Both the position numbers and the translations under genes were made by a program. Under the pieces are notes generated by a model. It worked only from the letters and a program-made list of their open reading frames with translations. It made no database searches and was not told the DNA's origin. From an uncultured Bacteroidales bacterium (lineage in GTDB: Bacteria; Bacteroidota; Bacteroidia; Bacteroidales; Paludibacteraceae), in the NCBI GenBank assembly GCA_937911235.1, contig CALDPN010000188.1, forward strand, positions 1 through 23,527: a DNA stretch of 23,527 nucleotides, given 5' to 3'. Shown in pieces: positions 1 through 7,396 of this stretch (its first letter is position 1; each line of letters starts with the position of its first letter).

Positions 1-553
1 AAGTGTTTAATTCTGAAACAGTTATAACTTTTGCTTTTGGAAGATTTCTAGCTGACAAATATACATTTTTATTTTGATCTGATAAAACTAAAAGTAACTT
101 TTTATCAGCAGCTTGCAAATTTTTTGTAAACTCTATAAATTCTTTAGTTTTTGGAGCTTCAAAAGTGAAGTCTTCAACAATAACTAGAGCGTTTTCGTTA
201 ACTTTGTATGAAAGCGCAGATTTACGTGCTAATTGTTTAACTTTTTTATTTAGTTTAAAGTTGTAATCACGTGGCACTGGACCAAATATGCGACCACCAC
301 CTACACGAACAGGTGATTTGATATCACCAGGGCGAGCACCGCCACCACCTTTTTGACGACCTAACTTACGTGTACTACCAGCTACTTCGCTTCTTTGTTT
401 AGATTTGTGAGTACCTTGGCGATTGTTAGCCATGTATTGTTTCACATCTAAGTAGATAGCGTGATCGTTAGGCTCAATTCCGAAGATAGATTCATCTAAT
501 GAAATCTTCTTGCCGGTGTCTTTTCCTTCGATGTTATATATACTTAGTTCCAT
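1..553 (-). CDS. rplD: 50S ribosomal protein L4 (3' end beyond window)
   Basis: Ribosomal protein L4 binds 23S rRNA, and its long loop lines the peptide exit tunnel. Reading the minus strand from the ATG at 553-551 gives about 184 residues starting MELSIYNIEGKDTGKK. It contains the basic, glycine-rich loop typical of L4 (KLGRQKGGGGARPGDIKSP, then GGGRIFGPVPRDY). The Bacteroidales protein is usually a little over 200 residues, so roughly the last 25 lie beyond base 1. The start overlaps the rplC stop by one base (TAATG), which implies translational coupling. L4 represses its own S10 operon in enterobacteria; whether it does so here cannot be told from this sequence. Confidence 0.97.
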   Translation of the reverse strand, partial: MELSIYNIEGKDTGKKISLDESIFGIEPNDHAIYLDVKQYMANNRQGTHKSKQRSEVAGSTRKLGRQKGGGGARPGDIKSPVRVGGGRIFGPVPRDYNFKLNKKVKQLARKSALSYKVNENALVIVEDFTFEAPKTKEFIEFTKNLQAADKKLLLVLSDQNKNVYLSARNLPKAKVITVSELNT

Positions 554-1170
554 TATTTATTTACTATTACGATTGAACCTTTTGCTCCTGGAACTGAACC
601 TTTGATTAAGATAAGGTTATTTTCAGGAATCAATTTTAAAATCTCAAGGTTTTCAACGGTAACGCGTGCATTGCCTGTTTGGCCTGCCATACGCATTCCT
701 TTAAACACTTTTGCTGGGTAAGAACAAGCACCGATAGAACCTGGAGCTCTTAAACGGTTATGTTGACCGTGAGTAGATTGACCTACACCACCGAAACCAT
801 GACGTTTAACAACACCTTGGAAACCTTTACCTTTAGAGGTACCGATTACGTCTACCCAAGAGGTATCAGCGAACATATCTACGGTGATAACGTCACCTAC
901 TTTGATGTCGCCTTCAAATCCTTTGAACTCAACCAAGTGGCGTTGTGGAGCTACACCTACTTTCTTGAAAAGACCTGCTTCAGCTTTGTTAGTGTGTTTT
1001 TCTGATTTTTCAGAGAAACCTAATTGGATAGCTTCATAACCGTCTTTTTCAAGGGTTTTGATTTGGGTAACAACACAAGGACCAGCTTCGATAACAGTGC
1101 ATGGTACATTCTTACCATCAGCACTGAAAACGGATGTCATTCCGATTTTTTTTCCTATTAATCCTGGCAT
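553..1170 (-). CDS. rplC: 50S ribosomal protein L3
   Basis: Ribosomal protein L3 is one of the first proteins to assemble on 23S rRNA and reaches toward the peptidyl-transferase centre. The 205 residues begin MPGLIGKKIGMTSVF and carry the L3 signature around residues 115-150 (GTSKGKGFQGVVKRHGFGG, then THGQHNRLRAPGSIGACSYP). That span includes the glutamine that PrmB methylates in other bacteria. Length matches the family. The gene lies 35 bases downstream of rpsJ and overlaps rplD by one base, in the usual S10-operon order. Confidence 0.98.
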   Translation of the reverse strand: MPGLIGKKIGMTSVFSADGKNVPCTVIEAGPCVVTQIKTLEKDGYEAIQLGFSEKSEKHTNKAEAGLFKKVGVAPQRHLVEFKGFEGDIKVGDVITVDMFADTSWVDVIGTSKGKGFQGVVKRHGFGGVGQSTHGQHNRLRAPGSIGACSYPAKVFKGMRMAGQTGNARVTVENLEILKLIPENNLILIKGSVPGAKGSIVIVNK

Positions 1171-1205
1171 TTCAATGTATTATTAAATGATTTGTAAAAT
1201 ATAAA

Positions 1206-1511
1206 TTACGCTTTGATTTCAACTTGTACACCACTTGGTAATTCTAATTTCATTAGAGCGTCAATGGTTTTAGAAGTTGAGTTGTGAATGTCAATAAGAC
1301 GTTTGTAAGAGAACAATTGGAATTGTTCGCGAGATTTCTTATTAACGAAAGTTGAACGGTTTACAGTGAAATAACGTTTGTGAGTTGGTAATGGAATTGG
1401 ACCGCTTACTACTGCACCTGTTGCTTTTACTGTTTTAACGATTTTTTCAGCAGATTTGTCTACTAAATTGAAATCGTAAGATCTAAGTTTGATTCTAATT
1501 TTTGGTGTCAT
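1206..1511 (-). CDS. rpsJ: 30S ribosomal protein S10 (NusE)
   Basis: S10 is a head protein of the 30S subunit. As NusE it also joins NusB in transcription antitermination and can bridge NusG to the leading ribosome. The 101 residues are full length and contain the conserved stretches DKSAEKIVKTVKATGA, GPIPLPTHKRYFTVNRSTFV and KSREQF. The gene follows fusA after 65 bases that hold a hairpin. It precedes rplC by 35 bases, so here the str and S10 operons are fused without a tuf gene between them. Confidence 0.98.
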   Translation of the reverse strand: MTPKIRIKLRSYDFNLVDKSAEKIVKTVKATGAVVSGPIPLPTHKRYFTVNRSTFVNKKSREQFQLFSYKRLIDIHNSTSKTIDALMKLELPSGVQVEIKA

Positions 1512-1532
1512 TTTTAATTATTTATTTAAGAG

Positions 1533-1562
1533 AGAGGGTTAAGAATCATTTACTAACCCTCT
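1533..1562 (-). terminator. Hairpin between fusA and rpsJ (attenuator or processing site)
   Basis: On the minus strand AGAGGGTTA and TAACCCTCT form a perfect 9-bp stem around a 12-base loop. The stem starts about 15 bases after the fusA stop and ends about 21 bases before the rpsJ start. The following sequence is pyrimidine- and AT-rich but has no clean U-run. Attenuation, partial termination or mRNA processing is therefore more likely than full termination. The role is inferred from position and structure only. Confidence 0.5.
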
Positions 1563-1576
1563 ACTCGGTTATTTTA

Positions 1577-3694
1577 TTATAATAAGTCTACTCTACCTTT
1601 AGCTTCTGTTAATACTGCTTTAGCGATAGCGGTTGAAACTTCTGCATAGTGAGAGAATTCCATAGAAGAAGTAGCACGACCTGATGTGATAGTACGTAAA
1701 GCTGTTACGTAACCGAACATTTCTGCTAGAGGTACTTTAGCTTTTACTACACGTGCACCAGAACGGCTGGTTTCCATACCCTCAACTTGACCACGACGTT
1801 TGTTCAAGTCACCGATAACATCACCCATGTTTTCTTCTGGAGTAACAACTTCCACTTTCATGATAGGTTCTAGAAGAACTGGTTTAGCTTTAGCGCAAGC
1901 GTTTTTGAATGCTATTTGTGCACAAATTTCGTATGATAATTGGTCAGAGTCCACTGGGTGATAAGAACCGTCCACTACTACTACTTTTAGGCGGTTAACT
2001 GGGTAACCTGCAAGCACACCATTACGCATAGCTGCTGTGAAACCTTTTTGGATAGAAGGGATGAATTCTTTAGGAATGTTACCACCTTTTACTTCGTCGA
2101 TGAATTGAAGTTCGCCTTGGAAATCTTCGTCAGCTGGACCAACTTTAAGTACCATATCAGCGAATTTACCACGACCACCTGATTGTTTTTTGTAAACTTC
2201 ACGGATGTCAACTGTGTTGGTGATAGCTTCTTTGTAAGATACTTGAGGACGACCTTGGTTACATTCAACTTTGAACTCACGTTTTAGACGGTCGATAATG
2301 ATTTCAAGGTGAAGCTCACCCATACCGCTGATGATAGTTTGACCAGATTGTTCGTCAGTTCTAACTGTGAATGTTGGGTCTTCTTCAGCAAGTTTTGCAA
2401 GACCATTACCTAGTTTGTCTAAGTCTTTTTGAGTTTTTGGTTCGATAGCGATACCGATAACTGGATCTGGGAAGTCGATAGACTCAAGAGTCATTGGCAT
2501 ATCTTCGCTACATAGTGTGTCACCTGTACGGATATCTTTGAAACCTACTCCTGCACCTATATCACCTGCACCAATTGTTTCAACTGGGTTTTGTTTGTTT
2601 GAGTGCATTTGGAAGATACGAGAGATACGTTCTTTTTTGCCTGAACGTGCATTCCAGATGTAAGAACCTGCGTCGATTTTACCTGAATATACACGGAAGA
2701 AGCATAGACGACCTACGTATGGGTCAGTAGCGATTTTGAACGCTAATGCACAAAGTGGTTCGTCTTCGTTTGGATGACGTACGATTTGTACATTTTCGTC
2801 ATCAGCTGCGTGACCGATGATTTCTTCTGTATCCATTGGAGAAGGAAGGTAAGCACAAACAGAGTCTAGCATAGTTTGTACACCTTTGTTTTTGAATGAA
2901 GAACCACAAATCATTGGAGTCATAGACATGCTTAGAGTACCTTTACGGATAGCACGTTTGATTTCGTCTTCTGTGATTGATTCTGGATCTTCGAAGTATT
3001 TTTCCATTAGCTCGTCGTCGAATTCAGCTACAGCGTCTAGCATTTTAGCACGCCATTCTTCTGCTTCAGCAACTAAGTCTGCTGGAATTTCTTCAACTGA
3101 GTAGTCAGCACCCATAGTTTCGTTGTTCCAAACGATAGCTTTCATTTTAACTAGGTCAACTACACCTTTGAATGTTTCTTCTGCACCGATAGGAATTTGG
3201 ATTGCTACTGGGTTAGCACCAAGAACTTCTTTAACTTGACGTACTACGTCGAAGAAGTCTGCACCTGAACGGTCCATTTTGTTAACGTAACCAATACGTG
3301 GCACGCTATATTTGTCAGCTTGACGCCAAACTGTTTCTGATTGTGGTTCTACACCACCTACAGCACAGAATGCAGCCACAGCACCGTCAAGAATACGAAG
3401 TGAACGTTCTACTTCCACTGTAAAGTCAACGTGCCCTGGGGTGTCAATCAAGTTGATTTTATATTTGTCATTTTTATAGTTCCAGAAAGTGGTAGTAGCT
3501 GCTGAAGTAATAGTAATACCACGTTCTTGTTCTTGTTCCATCCAGTCCATTGTAGCAGCACCATCGTGTACCTCACCGATTTTGTGTGTTAAACCGGTAT
3601 AGAATAGGATACGTTCTGATGTGGTTGTTTTACCAGCATCGATGTGCGCCATAATACCAATGTTTCTGGTGTATTTTAAATCTGCTTTTGCCAT
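1577..3694 (-). CDS. fusA: Translation elongation factor G
   Basis: EF-G is the GTPase that moves tRNA and mRNA through the ribosome after peptide-bond formation; with RRF it also recycles ribosomes. The 705 residues are full length. The GTPase motifs are all present: G1 AHIDAGKTTT at 16-24, switch I RGIT at 57-60, G3 DTPGH at 83-87 and G4 NKMD at 136-139. Domains II to V follow, including the C-terminal GDLNKRRGQVEGM region of domain V. The gene lies 19 bases downstream of rpsG. It is the housekeeping EF-G by context (str operon), not the FusB/TetM-type protection factor. Confidence 0.98.
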   Translation of the reverse strand: MAKADLKYTRNIGIMAHIDAGKTTTSERILFYTGLTHKIGEVHDGAATMDWMEQEQERGITITSAATTTFWNYKNDKYKINLIDTPGHVDFTVEVERSLRILDGAVAAFCAVGGVEPQSETVWRQADKYSVPRIGYVNKMDRSGADFFDVVRQVKEVLGANPVAIQIPIGAEETFKGVVDLVKMKAIVWNNETMGADYSVEEIPADLVAEAEEWRAKMLDAVAEFDDELMEKYFEDPESITEDEIKRAIRKGTLSMSMTPMICGSSFKNKGVQTMLDSVCAYLPSPMDTEEIIGHAADDENVQIVRHPNEDEPLCALAFKIATDPYVGRLCFFRVYSGKIDAGSYIWNARSGKKERISRIFQMHSNKQNPVETIGAGDIGAGVGFKDIRTGDTLCSEDMPMTLESIDFPDPVIGIAIEPKTQKDLDKLGNGLAKLAEEDPTFTVRTDEQSGQTIISGMGELHLEIIIDRLKREFKVECNQGRPQVSYKEAITNTVDIREVYKKQSGGRGKFADMVLKVGPADEDFQGELQFIDEVKGGNIPKEFIPSIQKGFTAAMRNGVLAGYPVNRLKVVVVDGSYHPVDSDQLSYEICAQIAFKNACAKAKPVLLEPIMKVEVVTPEENMGDVIGDLNKRRGQVEGMETSRSGARVVKAKVPLAEMFGYVTALRTITSGRATSSMEFSHYAEVSTAIAKAVLTEAKGRVDLL

Positions 3695-3713
3695 TTTTCT
3701 TTGTATTTAAAAA

Positions 3714-4190
3714 TTAGAAACGGAAGTGAGCGAATGCACGGTTAGCTTCTGCCATTTTGTGCATATCTTCTTTACGTTTGTAAGCAGCACCTTGCATATT
3801 ATAAGCGTCAACGATTTCAGCTGCTAGTTTATCAGCCATAGTTTTACCGCCTCTTTTACGAGAGTACTGGATTAAGTTTTTCATTGAAATTGATTCTTTA
3901 CGTTCTGGACGTATTTCTGTAGGAACTTGGAAAGTAGCACCACCGATACGACGAGATTTAACCTCAACTTGTGGAGTGATGTTTTCTAGAGCTTTTTTCC
4001 AAATTTCAAGAGCTGGCTTTTCTTCATTAGCCATTTTGCCTTTAACGACTTCTAAGGCAGAGTAGAAAATAGTATAGGCGATAGTTTTTTTACCATCGTA
4101 CATTAGGTGGTTAACAAATTTACTAACCATAACATCGCCGAAAACAGGATCTGGTAATACGACCCTTTTCTTTGGTTTAGCTTTTCTCAT
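3714..4190 (-). CDS. rpsG: 30S ribosomal protein S7
   Basis: S7 nucleates assembly of the 30S head and contacts the E-site tRNA. The start chosen is the ATG at 4190-4188, giving 158 residues beginning MRKAKPKKR, which is the family's normal N-terminus and length. An in-frame upstream start at 4259 would add 23 basic residues (MSKLVQRNFLKTKG...). That segment is more simply the structured rpsL-rpsG spacer. Conserved S7 blocks are FVNHLMYDGKK, VEVKSRRIGGATFQVP, ERKESISMKN and MHKMAEANRAFAHFRF. The gene lies 123 bases after rpsL and 19 before fusA. Confidence 0.96.
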   Translation of the reverse strand: MRKAKPKKRVVLPDPVFGDVMVSKFVNHLMYDGKKTIAYTIFYSALEVVKGKMANEEKPALEIWKKALENITPQVEVKSRRIGGATFQVPTEIRPERKESISMKNLIQYSRKRGGKTMADKLAAEIVDAYNMQGAAYKRKEDMHKMAEANRAFAHFRF

Positions 4191-4234
4191 TGTTTTTAAA
4201 TTTTTCCGTTTTGGGTTGCCTTTCGTCTTCAAAA

Positions 4235-4304
4235 AGTTCCGCTGAACTAATTTACTCAACCTTGTCCACTAGGGACTCAAACCAAAACAGTATTAATAAC
4301 TGTT
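4235..4304 (-). promoter_or_regulatory. Structured rpsL-rpsG intercistronic spacer (possible S7 autoregulatory site)
   Basis: Three small hairpins lie in the 123-base mRNA spacer, read on the minus strand. AACAGT/ACTGTT (6 bp) spans 4304-4286, GTCC/GGAC (4 bp) spans 4276-4264, and AGTTC/GAACT (5 bp, AGCG loop) spans 4248-4235. In E. coli the rpsL-rpsG spacer is where S7 binds its own mRNA to repress translation. The position and structure here suggest an analogous element, but I did not match the E. coli S7-binding sequence. Confidence 0.35.
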
Positions 4305-4313
4305 ATTCTTTAA

Positions 4314-4724
4314 TTATTTTTTCTTGCCTTTTGCAGCAACTGGAGCTTGACCTGGTTTAGGACGTTTAGCACCATATTTTGAACGACGTTGTGTACGGCT
4401 TGCTACACCTGCAGTATCTAAAGTACCACGAACGATGTGATAACGTACACCTGGAAGGTCTTTAACACGACCACCACGAATCATTACGATAGAGTGTTCT
4501 TGTAGGTTGTGTCCTTCACCTGGAATGTAAGAGTTAACCTCTTTTTGGTTGGTTAAACGAACACGTGCCACTTTACGTAATGCCGAATTTGGTTTTTTAG
4601 GAGTTGTTGTGTAAACTCTCACACAAACACCACGACGTTGAGGACATGCATCCAATGCAGGAGCTGTGCTCTTTTCTGTCAAGGCTGTTCTTCCTTTTCT
4701 TACTAATTGTTGAATAGTAGGCAT
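4314..4724 (-). CDS. rpsL: 30S ribosomal protein S12
   Basis: S12 sits at the decoding centre and controls translational accuracy. The 136 residues are full length, with the conserved TTTPKKPNSALRKVARVRL and GGRVKDLPGVRYH stretches. K43 and K88, the positions most often changed in streptomycin resistance, are both lysine, and P91 is proline; this is the wild-type, drug-sensitive configuration at those sites. D89, the residue methylthiolated by RimO in other bacteria, is present. It is the first gene of the ribosomal operon, about 65 bases downstream of a canonical promoter. The lysine-rich tail (KGKKK) is common in Bacteroidetes. Confidence 0.98.
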   Translation of the reverse strand: MPTIQQLVRKGRTALTEKSTAPALDACPQRRGVCVRVYTTTPKKPNSALRKVARVRLTNQKEVNSYIPGEGHNLQEHSIVMIRGGRVKDLPGVRYHIVRGTLDTAGVASRTQRRSKYGAKRPKPGQAPVAAKGKKK

Positions 4725-4791
4725 TGTTTAAAAGTTTAGTTAAATTATATTAATTATTTGTATTGTTTTCCTTCTACACGGATTTGGGTTG

Positions 4792-4822
4792 CAAAGGTAC
4801 GGAAATAATTTTAATCTACAAA
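4792..4822 (-). promoter_or_regulatory. Bacteroidetes-type promoter of the str/S10 operon
   Basis: On the minus strand a -33 TTTG (4822-4819) is followed after exactly 19 bases by TACCTTTG (4799-4792). This is a perfect match to the Bacteroidetes -7 consensus TAnnTTTG, and the spacing is canonical. Transcription should begin a few bases further on, near 4785, leaving a leader of about 60 bases before the rpsL ATG at 4724. This is the best promoter in the window. Confidence 0.85.
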
Positions 4823-4888
4823 ACTTTACTAAACTTTTTTTGCTAAAATATTGATTTATTGCCCATTTGTATATTTAACTTACCACTC

Positions 4889-4918
4889 AACTCCTAACTC
4901 CTAACTCCTAACTTCTAA
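4889..4918 (-). repeat. Heptamer array TTAGGAG x ~4 after the DUF3467 gene
   Basis: On the plus strand the unit CTCCTAA occurs three times exactly (4891-4911) and once with one change (CTTCTAA, 4912-4918). On the minus strand this reads TTAGAAG followed by TTAGGAG units, beginning 5 bases past the stop codon of the DUF3467 gene. The same heptamer occurs at the ends of gltX and of the DigH-like gene on the plus strand. In all three cases the G-rich strand is the coding strand of the gene just finished. Confidence 0.9.
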
Positions 4919-4923
4919 CCGAA

Positions 4924-5235
4924 CTACGCTTCCCCTTTAAACCCCCAATTAGAAATTGGCATAGTCTTTCTATTTTCAGGTAAAACTATCTCGCCAAATT
5001 GTTGTTCGTATTTTTCTATGTTTTGTTGAAGCGCATACATTAGTCTTTTTGCGTGTTCTGCATTCATGATTATTCTAGATTTCACTTTAGATTTAGGCAT
5101 ATTTGGCATAACTCTAATAAAATCCATAACAAATTCGCTTGATGAATGAGCTATAACTGCAAGGTTTGAATACACTTCTTCTAGGTCTGCTGGAATCTCA
5201 ATATTTAGTTGAGTTTTAACTTTTTCGTCTTTCAT
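4924..5235 (-). CDS. DUF3467 family protein
   Basis: A 103-residue cytoplasmic protein beginning MKDEKVKTQLNIEIP. It matches the DUF3467 family of Bacteroidetes and some other phyla in the core YSNLAVIAHSSSEFVMDF, VMPNMPKSKVKSRIIM and HAKRLMYALQQNIEKYEQQFG. The function of the family is not known to me. It has no signal peptide or membrane segment. The ATG at 5235 is preferred over an upstream codon at 5283, because the extra 16 residues (MVIFIKFAPYY...) do not look like the family and would run through the promoter region. It is divergent from the pgpH-like gene with a 90-base shared upstream region, and is transcribed toward the ribosomal operon. Confidence 0.9.
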   Translation of the reverse strand: MKDEKVKTQLNIEIPADLEEVYSNLAVIAHSSSEFVMDFIRVMPNMPKSKVKSRIIMNAEHAKRLMYALQQNIEKYEQQFGEIVLPENRKTMPISNWGFKGEA

Positions 5236-5261
5236 AATGTTAATTCTTATATAATAAGGTG

Positions 5262-5269
5262 CAAATTTA
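5262..5269 (-). promoter_or_regulatory. Possible -7 element for the DUF3467 gene
   Basis: TAAATTTG on the minus strand fits TAnnTTTG and lies 26 bases before the ATG at 5235. No TTTG is present at the proper -33 spacing, so this is a weaker call than the rpsL promoter. Confidence 0.4.
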
Positions 5270-5291
5270 ATAAAAATTACCAATATTTCAC

Positions 5292-5299
5292 TATCTTTG
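5292..5299 (+). promoter_or_regulatory. Possible -7 element for the pgpH-like operon
   Basis: TATCTTTG on the plus strand matches the TAnnTTTG -7 consensus and lies 26 bases before the ATG at 5326. The -33 region is poor (TTTA about 22 bases upstream). It would start the long plus-strand gene run that ends at birA. It sits next to the opposing -7 element of the DUF3467 gene, so the two divergent promoters are packed into about 40 bases. Confidence 0.5.
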
Positions 5300-5325
5300 C
5301 AAACTAAAATTAATGCACAAACAAT

Positions 5326-7386
5326 ATGAGCAAAAAAACTCAGAAAATATGGGACGAGATTTATAAAAACGGATTTTTCATCATTTCTATAGTGGTGATT
5401 ATCCTTTTATTGCCTACTACTTCTCTAGACCCATTTCAGTTTGAAATAGGCAAGCCATGGCAAAACGAGCTTTTAACAGCGCCTTTCGACTTTCCTATCT
5501 ACAAAACTTCTAACGACCTTGCTATAGAGAGAAAAAATATAGAAACATCGGCATCATACTTTAATTATGACTCTACTGTGTATTATTCTGAGGTAGAAAA
5601 TTTAACTAAACTTGAAAACAAACTCAGAAGTGAATACACTCTTACTGCCGAAGATTCTACTGCTTTGAGTTATATCAAAGTAAAACTTAAAGATATTTAC
5701 AACGAAGGCATTATCTCGATAAACGACCTAAAGGTGGCTACTGCACATAAAGACAGTACCATTATGCTAGAGAAAGACAAGATAATTTCTGCAAAATCTA
5801 TTGTAAATGTTTACACTCCTTCGTCTGCATTTGCTGATCTAAAAAGAAATCTTCCTGCTAGCATTAGTACTCAATGGCTTTCTCTTTGGAAGATAGAATC
5901 ATACATTACCCCGAATGTATTATACGATGCCACTACCACAAATATGGTAAAAACTGAGCGTATCAATAATATTTCTATCTCTGAGGGTATGGTACAAATG
6001 GGTGAAAGAATTATAGACAGAGGGGATATTGTTACAGAGGAAAAGGCTAAAATTCTAAACTCTCTTAGCAAGGAAAAAGACATTAAGCAAGGACAAACAT
6101 TCAACGAACGTTCTAAACTTTTAATTGGTCGTTCGCTTCTTATTGTTTGCTTAATGGCTCTATTTTATGTTTATTTGAGACTATTTAGAAAGCAATTTTA
6201 CAATAGTAAGAGAATTGTTACCCTACTACTTCTTATGATTGTGGCATTCTGTGGTGGCACTTCGCTTATTATCACATACGCTTCGCCTTCTCTTATTTAC
6301 ATAATACCGTTTGCTATATTGCCAATTATAGTAAGTACGTTCTTCGACACTAGAACTGCGCTTTATGCAAACTATATTACCATTTTCATTTCCTCGATAG
6401 TGGTGCCATCTCCTTTTGAGTTTGTGCTGCTACAGGCTACGGCTGGTATGGTAACTATTAGTACTCTAAGAGACCTTTCTCAACGTTCACAACTAGTGAG
6501 AACTGCAATTATTATTTTCTTCACTTATTGTCTATTCTTCTTGGGATATGGTTTAATATCAGATTCTAGTATATTTGTTGTAAACTGGATAAACTTTGTG
6601 TTCTTCCTAATAAATGGTCTATTGCTACTTTTTGCATATCCGTTTATTTATATCATAGAACAAATATTTGGTTTTATCTCTAATGTGAGACTTATTGAAC
6701 TTAGTGATATAAACACTCCACTAATGAGAAAACTTTCTGAAACTGCTCCTGGCACATTCCAACACTGCACACAGGTGTCTAACCTTGCAGTGGAAATTGC
6801 AAACAAAATTGGAGCAAACCCACTTCTTGCAAGAGTTGGTGCGCTATATCACGACGTGGGCAAAATAAGCAACCCTCCTTTCTTTGTAGAAAATCAAGCC
6901 AAGGGCAACAATCCACACAATAAACTTAATGCAGAAGAAAGTTCTATCATTATCACCAACCACGTGAAAGATGGCGTAAAAATTGCTAAAGACTTTGGGC
7001 TTCCTAAGAGCATAATTGAGTTTATTGAAACTCACCATGGTAAGAGTGTTACTAGATATTTCTACAACCAATATGTAAACGAGCACCCAGACGAAGAGGT
7101 GGATATAAACAAGTTTAGCTATACTGGACCAAATCCATATACAAAAGAACAAGCTATCGTAATGATGTGCGACACTGTGGAAGCTGCTTCTAGAAGTTTG
7201 CCAGAGTACAACGACGAAAGCATAAACAAACTTGTGGACAAGATAGTGGATGCTCAAATTATAGAGCATTATTTAGATAGAGCGCCTATCACTCTAAAAG
7301 AGATAGGTGAAGCAAAAGAAATTTTAAAGGAAAAACTTAAAAACATCTATCATACAAGGATAGCTTATCCTGAAATTAAGAAATAA
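5326..7386 (+). CDS. 7TM-HD phosphohydrolase, PgpH-like c-di-AMP phosphodiesterase
   Basis: PgpH-type proteins hydrolyse the second messenger cyclic di-AMP at the inner face of the membrane. The 686-residue protein has one N-terminal membrane segment (about 15-33), an extracytoplasmic sensor region (about 40-260) and a cluster of hydrophobic helices (about 265-455). A cytoplasmic HD domain follows (about 470-660). The metal ligands are visible: H480, H509-D510 (in LYHDVGK), H546, H570-H571 (ETHHGKS) and D616. Their spacing closely follows the Listeria PgpH active site, so the enzyme is probably active. The gene opens the plus-strand run; the next start is 10 bases after its stop. The substrate is inferred from the family and was not tested. 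Confidence 0.92.
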   Translation: MSKKTQKIWDEIYKNGFFIISIVVIILLLPTTSLDPFQFEIGKPWQNELLTAPFDFPIYKTSNDLAIERKNIETSASYFNYDSTVYYSEVENLTKLENKLRSEYTLTAEDSTALSYIKVKLKDIYNEGIISINDLKVATAHKDSTIMLEKDKIISAKSIVNVYTPSSAFADLKRNLPASISTQWLSLWKIESYITPNVLYDATTTNMVKTERINNISISEGMVQMGERIIDRGDIVTEEKAKILNSLSKEKDIKQGQTFNERSKLLIGRSLLIVCLMALFYVYLRLFRKQFYNSKRIVTLLLLMIVAFCGGTSLIITYASPSLIYIIPFAILPIIVSTFFDTRTALYANYITIFISSIVVPSPFEFVLLQATAGMVTISTLRDLSQRSQLVRTAIIIFFTYCLFFLGYGLISDSSIFVVNWINFVFFLINGLLLLFAYPFIYIIEQIFGFISNVRLIELSDINTPLMRKLSETAPGTFQHCTQVSNLAVEIANKIGANPLLARVGALYHDVGKISNPPFFVENQAKGNNPHNKLNAEESSIIITNHVKDGVKIAKDFGLPKSIIEFIETHHGKSVTRYFYNQYVNEHPDEEVDINKFSYTGPNPYTKEQAIVMMCDTVEAASRSLPEYNDESINKLVDKIVDAQIIEHYLDRAPITLKEIGEAKEILKEKLKNIYHTRIAYPEIKK

Positions 7387-7396
7387 AAAATATATT

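Noticed and set aside
4191..4259. In-frame N-terminal extension of rpsG (23 basic residues)
   Set aside because: The family starts at MRKAKPKKR. The extension is not a known S7 N-terminus and falls on the structured spacer.
4314..4724. rpsL checked for streptomycin-resistance changes
   Set aside because: K43, K88 and P91 are all the wild-type residues.
4889..4918. Heptamer array considered as a CRISPR remnant
   Set aside because: The units are 7 bases in direct tandem without spacers, and no cas genes are present.
5236..5283. Longer start for the DUF3467 protein (MVIFIKF...)
   Set aside because: The extra residues do not fit the family and overlap the probable promoter.
6844..7269. 141-codon open frame on the minus strand inside the pgpH-like gene
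   Set aside because: It lies wholly antisense to the conserved HD domain, and its translation has no recognisable protein features.
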